This document shows positions 1 to 5,134 of a stretch of DNA of 5,583 nucleotides, in pieces; the first letter of the stretch is position 1, and every line of letters starts with the position of its first letter. The notes below the pieces were generated by a model. That model was not told the origin of the DNA. It worked only from the letters and a program-made list of their open reading frames with translations, and did not search any database. Position numbers and translations under genes: made by a program. Source of the stretch: Methanoregula sp. (GTDB lineage Archaea; Halobacteriota; Methanomicrobia; Methanomicrobiales; Methanospirillaceae); assembly GCA_013331015.1 (NCBI GenBank), contig DUHF01000247.1, forward strand, positions 1 to 5,583, given 5' to 3'.

Positions 1-59
1 GCTTCCGGGAACGGATCCGTGCCGGGGAACTCTTAACAGAACAGGGGTATCTGGTATGA
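1..59 (+). CDS. C-terminal fragment of an unidentified upstream gene
   Basis: The frame starting at base 3 is open from the left edge and reads FRERIRAGELLTEQGYLV, then stops at TGA 57-59. The fragment is charged and ends in a short hydrophobic tail, which looks like a real protein C-terminus. Its stop overlaps the ATG of the GTPase gene in the classic ATGA arrangement, as expected for a translationally coupled operon. Of the other two plus-strand frames, one stops at 34-36 and the other runs into the GTPase frame without a usable start codon. Eighteen residues are too few to assign a family, so the product is unknown. The call rests on the overlap geometry and the look of the peptide. Confidence 0.5.
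   Translation, partial: FRERIRAGELLTEQGYLV
43..47 (+). promoter_or_regulatory. Ribosome binding site of the GTPase gene
   Basis: AGGGG lies 8 bases before the ATG at 56 and inside the end of the preceding reading frame. It supports ATG 56 as the start of the GTPase. No upstream alternative start in that frame is available within the window. Confidence 0.5.
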
Positions 60-763
60 AACTCCTCATCATCGCCGGTCCCCCGAGCGCCGGCAAGACT
101 GCCGTGACCCGGCAGATAATCCGGCACTTCTCTGAAAAGAAGAAGATCGCGTTTTTAAAGATCGATGTTGTCCGGGCATTTGAAGACGAGGAACTCAAAG
201 CTGAATTCAATATCCCGGCAAAGAAGATCTATTCCGGTGATCTCTGCCCCGATCATACCGGCATCATGGTCCTGCAGGACGCGATTAGCTGGGCAGAAGG
301 ACTGGGTTCCGATCTCTTCATCGTGGAAAGTGCCGGGCTCTGCCTCCGCTGCTCGCCCTACGTGACCCAGTCTCTTGGAATTGTAGTCCTTTCCGCGGTC
401 AGCGGTATGAACTCACCCCTCAAAATGGGTCCGATGATCGCCCTTGCCGATGTTGCGGTCATCACCAAGACGGATCTTATATCCCAGTCAGAAAAAGAGG
501 TCTTCCGCGAAAAGACCAAGGAAGTTGCACCTGCAATTGACATCGTGGAGACGAATGCAATCCAGGGCACCGGCCTGCGATACCTCATGCGATCGATCGA
601 CTCGCTTGCGGAAATTTCAGATAAAAAAAGTATCACGCTCAGGGGAGTTCCCCCGCTTGGGGTCTGCACCATCTGCGTGGGAAAACGGGAGACCGGCTGG
701 CAGAACCATTTCGGGGTTGTGCGGAAACTGGAAGGGGCCGACGATATCTTCCGGGGTGACTAA
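56..763 (+). CDS. HypB/UreG/CobW-like metal-chaperone GTPase
   Basis: This 235-residue SIMIBI-class P-loop protein resembles the GTPases that deliver metal to hydrogenase (HypB), urease (UreG) and related enzymes. A Walker A loop GPPSAGKT sits at residues 8-15. GDLCPDH at 61-67 matches the place of the UreG CPH and HypB CH metal motifs. VESAG at 90-94 is the Walker B/G3-like segment, followed by a C96-x2-C99 pair. TKTD at 137-140 is the guanine-specificity (NKxD-type) motif. A second pair, C204-x2-C207, lies near the C-terminus and is not part of the usual HypB/UreG core. The protein is about the usual length of HypB/UreG. The ATG overlaps the preceding stop (ATGA), and the next gene starts inside the end of this one. 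No hydrogenase or urease gene is present, so the client is inferred to be the downstream Fe-S or HcyBio-family protein. The family call is firm and the client is not. Nucleotide preference for GTP is inferred from TKTD. Confidence 0.8.
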   Translation: MKLLIIAGPPSAGKTAVTRQIIRHFSEKKKIAFLKIDVVRAFEDEELKAEFNIPAKKIYSGDLCPDHTGIMVLQDAISWAEGLGSDLFIVESAGLCLRCSPYVTQSLGIVVLSAVSGMNSPLKMGPMIALADVAVITKTDLISQSEKEVFREKTKEVAPAIDIVETNAIQGTGLRYLMRSIDSLAEISDKKSITLRGVPPLGVCTICVGKRETGWQNHFGVVRKLEGADDIFRGD

Positions 764-1388
764 CCTGACAGAGCACTGGCAGCCGCCCGGGAAAAATTGT
801 GGTGCATGCGGGTCATCGACTTGTGCGGATTTCCTTATACTCATGTCCCGTGGTATAAAGGTGCGGGAGGACTGCCCGTTCCGTGGAGAATGTGCCGGTT
901 CCTCCCCTGCAAAGGATGCAGAATACACCGGGATCGATGTCTGCGGCAAACCCTACGATTTCATCATCGGTCCATTAGGAAATGAACCCTCGGCCCGCAA
1001 GATCATCCTGCCATTCCGTGCCGATCTTGTCGAGCGCTGGAATATTGTCGTGGGGGATATCGTGCTCGGTCGGCCGATGGGACAGGGCTGTCCCGTGCAG
1101 CACGTTCTCCGGGTGATCGATGCAAACCCGGTGACCGGCGTCCTCACCTGCCACACTGTCGGCCCCCGCGCAGCACGGGAGGGAACGGTTAAGGAGGTGC
1201 AGGCATATCATGTGGTGGGATTTGAAGGAATTGCCACGACAATCAACCGGGCACCGGAGTTCGGGCTGCGGCAGCCCTTCCTCCCCTCATTCTGCATGAT
1301 GCACCTGGCACATACGGGTGTCATGAATATGGTGCTTGAAAAAACCAGCGGCCTGCATGTACGGGTCGAGGATATCCGGATACTTTAG
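756..1388 (+). CDS. Small iron-sulfur protein with an N-terminal [4Fe-4S] motif
   Basis: The 210-residue protein begins with a cysteine cluster C15-x2-C18-x4-C23-x16-C40, with the sequence CGACGSSTC and then DCPF. This is the pattern of the putative Fe-S domain (PF04060-like) found in corrinoid/CODH-linked and RnfB-type proteins, and it should bind one [4Fe-4S] cluster. Further cysteines are at 46, 63, 112, 132 and 180. The remaining ~150 residues look like a soluble beta-rich domain, with no signal peptide or membrane segment. GTG 756 is chosen because it overlaps the GTPase stop by 8 bases (GTGACTAA) and keeps the whole cluster. The first in-frame ATG, at 843, would remove three of its cysteines, and the frame open further upstream, back to base 444, lies entirely inside the GTPase gene. 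Placed between a metal GTPase and a ferredoxin-bearing HcyBio protein, it probably transfers electrons or sulfur, or carries a cluster, for its neighbours. That role is inferred and I know of no demonstrated activity. Confidence 0.78.
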   Translation: MTNLTEHWQPPGKNCGACGSSTCADFLILMSRGIKVREDCPFRGECAGSSPAKDAEYTGIDVCGKPYDFIIGPLGNEPSARKIILPFRADLVERWNIVVGDIVLGRPMGQGCPVQHVLRVIDANPVTGVLTCHTVGPRAAREGTVKEVQAYHVVGFEGIATTINRAPEFGLRQPFLPSFCMMHLAHTGVMNMVLEKTSGLHVRVEDIRIL

Positions 1389-1392
1389 GGTG
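1387..1392 (+). promoter_or_regulatory. Ribosome binding site of the HcyBio-family gene
   Basis: AGGGTG overlaps the stop codon of the Fe-S protein gene and lies 8 bases before ATG 1401. It partly matches the archaeal anti-Shine-Dalgarno complement (AGGAGGTG). This is the only junction in the operon where the two genes do not overlap; the gap is 12 bases. Confidence 0.45.
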
Positions 1393-1400
1393 CAACAGTC

Positions 1401-2648
1401 ATGAAGACGGTTGAGGAAATTAATAAGAAAATTGCTCATGGATCGGCTGTTGTATATACGGCAGCGGAACTCAAAAAACTCATCGCGGACGGCGAAACGA
1501 TTACTGCAGCCGATGTCGATGTCGTTACCACGGGCACTTTCGGGGTCATGTCCGGCACAATGGCGATCCTGCACATTCCCGTTGCCCCGCCCGGTACCTT
1601 CCGGCAGGCTGAGACGGTCCGGCTCAATGGCGTTCCCGCTATCCCGGGTCCCTGCCCGAACGAGGGACTCGGGTCAGTGGATGTTATGGTGTACGGGACC
1701 TCGCATGCCAGCCATACCTATGGCGGGGGACACCTGTTCCGCGATCTCGTGGAAGGAAATGAGGTATGTGTCGAGGTCGAATCGGGAGGGAAACGGTTCA
1801 GCCGTTTCGTCACGCTTGCCGATATGGGTCTTGCCCGCATGGTGACGACCCGGAGCGCGTTTAAAAATTATCTTGCCGTTGTCAACACCGGGTCGGACCC
1901 CGTACAGACCATCTTTTCTGTTGCCGATCTCACCGGCCCCTTCACCGGGTCAACCGTGAGTGGCTGCGGGGACATCAACCCCTTAGAGAACGACCCGGGC
2001 CTGAAGGTCATCGGGATCGGCACGAGGATCCTCCTGAACGGCGGCCCGGGATATATTATGGGAACCGGCACCCGGAGCAGTCCTGATAAACCCAATATCG
2101 CGGCATTTGCGGACATGAAATCGATGGTGCCGGAGATGATGGGCGGTTTTGTCACCTCCCTTGGGCCCGAGTGCACAACCTCGGTTGCAATTCCTGTTCC
2201 GGTACTTGACGGGAATATGTTAAATCACCTCCAAATTACCAACGATCAGATTCCCCTTCCCGTGGCGGATGTGAGGGACCGGGTCCCGTTCGCCGCAACC
2301 ACCTATGCCGATGTCTGGGACGGGACGGATACGGTCATCACCTTCTCCCCTGATTCCTGCGTGCGGTGCGATTCCTGTGCCGCTGCGGCGGTCTGCCCCA
2401 CCGGGGCGATTGATCCCAAACAGGGGATCGATCTCGCACGCTGCACAAACTGCGGTACCTGCGTCTTCGAATGTTGCGGGGGGGCATTCTCCGGTAATCT
2501 CGGAACCCTGGGGTTTGACAACCGGAAGGTACCCGTCATCCTCCGGCAGTCGGACCGGGCCCGTGCCCTGCGCCTTTGCGAAGACCTGAAGGACCGGATC
2601 CAAAAACGCCGCTTCACCCTCACGGCAAAGACGGAGGAACTCCGGTGA
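1401..2648 (+). CDS. HcyBio (DUF39) protein with C-terminal ferredoxin domain, methanogenesis marker 16 type; candidate coenzyme M thiolation enzyme
   Basis: The first ~310 of 415 residues match the homocysteine-biosynthesis (DUF39/COG1900) family: an opening KTVEEINKKI, then TGTFGVMSG (44-52), IPGPCPNEGLGSVD (81-94), YGTSHASHTYGGG (98-110) and SGCGDINPLEND (187-198). Candidate active-site cysteines are C85, C123, C189 and C258. Residues ~318-360 form a 2x[4Fe-4S] ferredoxin domain: C320, C323, C326, C332-P, then C348, C351, C354, C358. The fused architecture is that of the putative methanogenesis marker 16 metalloprotein, restricted to methanogens. Relatives such as MA1821, with a separate ferredoxin partner, make homocysteine from aspartate semialdehyde. 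From memory, a COG1900 protein of Methanocaldococcus (MJ1681, 'ComF') was reported to turn sulfoacetaldehyde into coenzyme M. Here the gene runs directly into cysteate synthase and comDE, which make sulfoacetaldehyde, so the same final-step role is the best inference. Family confidence is high and the substrate is inferred from context. Confidence 0.87.
   Translation: MKTVEEINKKIAHGSAVVYTAAELKKLIADGETITAADVDVVTTGTFGVMSGTMAILHIPVAPPGTFRQAETVRLNGVPAIPGPCPNEGLGSVDVMVYGTSHASHTYGGGHLFRDLVEGNEVCVEVESGGKRFSRFVTLADMGLARMVTTRSAFKNYLAVVNTGSDPVQTIFSVADLTGPFTGSTVSGCGDINPLENDPGLKVIGIGTRILLNGGPGYIMGTGTRSSPDKPNIAAFADMKSMVPEMMGGFVTSLGPECTTSVAIPVPVLDGNMLNHLQITNDQIPLPVADVRDRVPFAATTYADVWDGTDTVITFSPDSCVRCDSCAAAAVCPTGAIDPKQGIDLARCTNCGTCVFECCGGAFSGNLGTLGFDNRKVPVILRQSDRARALRLCEDLKDRIQKRRFTLTAKTEELR
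2633..2637 (+). promoter_or_regulatory. Ribosome binding site that fixes the cysteate synthase start
   Basis: GGAGG lies 7 bases before GTG 2645, inside the last codons of the HcyBio gene. It is the strongest Shine-Dalgarno match in the window. It selects GTG 2645 over an upstream in-frame TTG at 2576, which would add 23 residues unlike the family and a 73-base overlap. Confidence 0.7.
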
Positions 2649-3919
2649 TCCCGAAGTACACCCTCCGCTGCGTCCAGGGTGGCGAGACCGTGCCTGAGCA
2701 TTACACCCTCTCCTGCCCGGACGGACACCCGTCTCTCCTCCGTGCCGAATATGCAACAAAGCAGCTGACGGTACGGGACCTGCCCGGCATCTTCCGGTTC
2801 TCCGACTGGCTTCCCGTCCACGGTTCCCTTCCGGTCGATGCCGGCCCGGTGACGTTCCATAGCGAAGCGCTCTCCCGTGAACTGGGTCTCTCCAGCCTGG
2901 TTATCGGGTTCAATGGCTACTGGCCGGAACGGGGCGGGACGATCATGACCTGTTCGTTCAAGGAACTCGAGGCGCTCCCGACGGTTGTCCGGATGCAGGA
3001 GCAGCGGCCGGCAACCCTGGTCATCGCCTCTGCGGGAAATACGGCCCGGGCTTTTTTGCAGGTATCGGCCCTGACCGGCATTCCGGTCGTGGTTGTCGTG
3101 CCGGAGACGGCGGTATCCCGGCTCTGGACCACGGCTCCGGTGAATAATGCCGTTGTCATCGCCGTGAAGGGGGACTACACTGACGCGATACGCTTCAGCA
3201 AAGAGGTGTGTTCGATCCCCCGGTTCCTTGAGGAAGGCGGGGCAAAGAACGTGGCACGCCGTGACGGGATGGGAACGGTGATGCTGGATGCTGCCGTAAC
3301 CATCGGGCATATGCCGGACTATTACTTCCAGGCAATCGGGAGCGGCACCGGGGGCATAGCGGCATATGAGGCAGCGCTCCGTCTCATCGGTGACGGGCGG
3401 TTTGGTTTTGCACTTCCCTCGCTTCACCTCAGCCAGAACCTCCCGTTCGTGCCGATGGTCTCTGCATGGAATGAACAGAGGAGACATTTCGTGCCGGAAA
3501 CCGATATGCCGGATGCGAAGGCTGCAATATCCAAAGTCTATTCCGATGTCCTGACCAACCGCGAGCCCCCGTATGCGATAGCCGGCGGGGTGTTCGACTC
3601 CCTGTCTGCAACAAACGGCCAGATGTATGCGGTCACGAATGAGGAGGCGAAGGTGGCGGAGAAACTCTTTATGGAGTTTGAAGGTCCGGACCTTGACCCT
3701 GCCGCCTCGGTCTGCGTGGCATCGTTAATCAGGGCCTGCGAGTCAGGTATGATTGAGAAGAAGAAGACCGTGCTCCTGAATATTACCGGCGGGGGATACC
3801 AGCGGGTACGCGAGGATTTCGCGCTCATAGCGGTAAGGCCCTCGTTTACTGTTGAGGCCGGTGCATCCATTGAGAGTATCCAAAAGGAATTACTTGAGTT
3901 GGTGAAGACCCATGTATGA
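2645..3919 (+). CDS. Cysteate synthase (PLP-dependent, threonine-synthase-like)
   Basis: The enzyme replaces the phosphate of O-phospho-L-serine with sulfite to give L-cysteate (EC 2.5.1.76), the first committed step of the coenzyme M pathway used by Methanosarcinales and Methanomicrobiales. From GTG 2645 the protein has 424 residues, close to the family length. The N-terminal stretch, with C9 and TLSCPDGHPSLLRAEY (21-36), resembles the start of threonine synthases. CSFKELEA at 103-110 carries the expected PLP lysine K106. SAGNTARAF at 129-137 is the asparagine/substrate loop, GSGTGG at 232-237 is the glycine-rich PLP phosphate loop, and NITGGG at 379-384 is the C-terminal cofactor segment. 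The gene overlaps the HcyBio stop by four bases (GTGA) and its own end overlaps comDE by 8. A true threonine synthase is the main alternative. It is disfavoured by direct linkage to comDE and by the family-typical CSFKELEA and YTLSCP motifs. Confidence 0.92.
   Translation: MIPKYTLRCVQGGETVPEHYTLSCPDGHPSLLRAEYATKQLTVRDLPGIFRFSDWLPVHGSLPVDAGPVTFHSEALSRELGLSSLVIGFNGYWPERGGTIMTCSFKELEALPTVVRMQEQRPATLVIASAGNTARAFLQVSALTGIPVVVVVPETAVSRLWTTAPVNNAVVIAVKGDYTDAIRFSKEVCSIPRFLEEGGAKNVARRDGMGTVMLDAAVTIGHMPDYYFQAIGSGTGGIAAYEAALRLIGDGRFGFALPSLHLSQNLPFVPMVSAWNEQRRHFVPETDMPDAKAAISKVYSDVLTNREPPYAIAGGVFDSLSATNGQMYAVTNEEAKVAEKLFMEFEGPDLDPAASVCVASLIRACESGMIEKKKTVLLNITGGGYQRVREDFALIAVRPSFTVEAGASIESIQKELLELVKTHV
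3901..3905 (+). promoter_or_regulatory. Ribosome binding site of comDE
   Basis: GGTGA, the core of the archaeal Shine-Dalgarno sequence, lies 6 bases before ATG 3912 within the last codons of cysteate synthase. It supports that ATG. A second ATG at 3916 is out of frame. Confidence 0.5.
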
Positions 3920-5057
3920 AGATCGTGTCATAAATATCCTGAAAAAAGAGGCGATCAGCCTTGTTGCATCCATTCCCTGCGACAAGACAAAGGACCTGCA
4001 CTTCCTCCTGCCGGAGCACTTCCCTCACATCGGCCTGACAAGGGAGGAGGATGGTGTCGGGGTCTGTGCCGGTGCGTTCCTTGCCGGTGGGCGCCCGCTC
4101 ATGGTCATCCAGAGTTCCGGCCTTGGTAATATGCTCAACGCGCTCATGTCCTTGACAAAAACCTATGATCTCCCGCTTCCGATCCTTGCCAGCTGGCGCG
4201 GTGTGGAGAACGAGGCGATCCCGGCACAGGTGCCGTTCAATTCCCTAATCCCCGGGATCCTCGATGCCACCGGGATCCCGTATACCATAATCCGGGACAG
4301 CAGCGAGTTTGAACAAATCGAGAACGTAATTGTGGATGCATTCGATCATTCGAGGCCTCATGTTGCCCTCGTCCTGCCTGGCGCATGGGATGGCCCGTCT
4401 TCCTGCGGGAATACAATAAAATTTCCATCGCGGAAAAGAGAGATCGATCTCTGTTACCAGCGAAAGATCCGTGAACCGGAAATGTCCCGCAACGATGCCA
4501 TCCGCATCATCGCCCGCCATCTGGAGAAGCAGGCGGTGGTCACCAATATCGGTATCCCGGGAAAGGAACTCTATGCTGCCTGTGACCGGCCCTTAAACTT
4601 CTACATGCTCGGGAGTTACACGCAGGCATCCCCCATCGGCCTTGGTCTTGCTGCAATAACTCAGCGCGATGTCTGGGTTATCGATGGTGACGGGAGCATC
4701 CTTGGGACCGGAATTCTTCCGGTCATCGGTACAGAACAGCCAGAGAACCTGACGATCTTCTGCCTTGACAACGGGGCGTTTGGCAGCACGGGGAACCAGT
4801 TGACACCGGCATATGCGGGAACGGACCTTGAACTCCTCGCGATTGCATCAGGGTTCCGGTTCACGACAAAAGCCGGGACGCCCGAAGAACTTGAGCTGAT
4901 TATTGCGGGACTTAAAAAAGGCCCGAACTTCGTTCACGTAATCCTGCGGCCCGGCAACGCGGAGGTAAAGAACATCCCGCTCACCCCGCACGGGATCCGG
5001 GACCGGTTCATGGCTGCTGTAAGGCAGGCTCCGGTCTCATCTGAAACCCTGCGTTAA
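3912..5057 (+). CDS. comDE: Sulfopyruvate decarboxylase, fused ComD-ComE
   Basis: This thiamine-diphosphate enzyme decarboxylates 3-sulfopyruvate to sulfoacetaldehyde (EC 4.1.1.79) in coenzyme M synthesis. The 381-residue protein joins two halves that are separate subunits in Methanocaldococcus (ComD and ComE). Residues ~1-168 are the pyrimidine-binding domain: LTREEDGVG (42-50) holds the likely TPP-activating glutamate (E45 or E46), and IQSSGLGNMLNAL (66-78) is the conserved glycine-rich segment. Residues ~190-370 are the pyrophosphate-binding domain, with GDGS at 259-262 and N287 in DNGAFGSTGNQ, the GDG-x(~25)-N magnesium/TPP motif. The ~20-residue stretch between (about 168-190) is charged and likely a linker. 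ATG 3912 overlaps the cysteate synthase stop (ATGTATGA). The aminotransferase supplying sulfopyruvate from cysteate is not in the window. The gene ends the operon: the next gene is on the other strand. Phosphonopyruvate decarboxylase is the nearest alternative and is excluded by context. Confidence 0.94.
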   Translation: MYEDRVINILKKEAISLVASIPCDKTKDLHFLLPEHFPHIGLTREEDGVGVCAGAFLAGGRPLMVIQSSGLGNMLNALMSLTKTYDLPLPILASWRGVENEAIPAQVPFNSLIPGILDATGIPYTIIRDSSEFEQIENVIVDAFDHSRPHVALVLPGAWDGPSSCGNTIKFPSRKREIDLCYQRKIREPEMSRNDAIRIIARHLEKQAVVTNIGIPGKELYAACDRPLNFYMLGSYTQASPIGLGLAAITQRDVWVIDGDGSILGTGILPVIGTEQPENLTIFCLDNGAFGSTGNQLTPAYAGTDLELLAIASGFRFTTKAGTPEELELIIAGLKKGPNFVHVILRPGNAEVKNIPLTPHGIRDRFMAAVRQAPVSSETLR

Positions 5058-5084
5058 CCCTTCCCGTTATCCTCCCGGAAAGTT

Positions 5085-5112
5085 GTGTGACCAATCCCTT
5101 TCCCCGTCACAC
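5085..5112. repeat. Inverted repeat between convergent genes, possible hairpin
   Basis: GTGTGAC (5085-5091) and its exact reverse complement GTCACAC (5106-5112) flank a 14-base pyrimidine-rich spacer. The repeat lies 27 bases after the comDE stop and 22 bases from the end of the minus-strand gene. It could be an RNA hairpin that protects or ends the operon transcript, or a chance match. There is no T-run after it on the plus strand, so it is not a classical intrinsic terminator. Confidence 0.35.
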
Positions 5113-5121
5113 CCCGATGGT

Positions 5122-5129
5122 AAAAAAAA
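5122..5129 (-). terminator. Oligo-T transcription terminator of the minus-strand gene
   Basis: A run of eight A on the plus strand reads as eight T on the minus strand, starting 5 bases after the stop codon of the cysteine-rich gene (TGA, 5137-5135). Archaeal RNA polymerase terminates at such T-runs without needing a hairpin. It is the only such run in this intergenic region. Confidence 0.6.
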
Positions 5130-5134
5130 GCCGG

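Noticed and set aside
444..755. Upstream extension of the Fe-S protein frame to an ATG at 444
   Set aside because: The extra 104 residues lie wholly inside the GTPase gene, are low-complexity and Arg/Ser-rich, and precede the natural GTG start overlapping the GTPase stop.
2576..2644. TTG start adding 23 residues to cysteate synthase
   Set aside because: The added peptide does not resemble the family N-terminus, and GTG 2645 has a strong GGAGG site 7 bases upstream.
2303..3487. Long minus-strand open frame (394 codons) opposite the HcyBio and cysteate synthase genes
   Set aside because: It lies antisense to two well-supported genes, its product is rich in Arg, Pro and Gly with no recognisable motif, and it is explained by GC bias at third codon positions.
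2645..3919. Threonine synthase as the identity of the PLP enzyme
   Set aside because: The folds are related, but the CSFKELEA lysine motif, the YTLSCP start and direct coupling to comDE fit cysteate synthase better.
4248..4280. CGGGATCC direct repeat and CGGGATCCCG palindrome within comDE
   Set aside because: They fall in well-conserved coding sequence (PGILDATGIP) and follow from repeated Gly-Ile and Pro-Gly codons. There is no reason to see a regulatory site.
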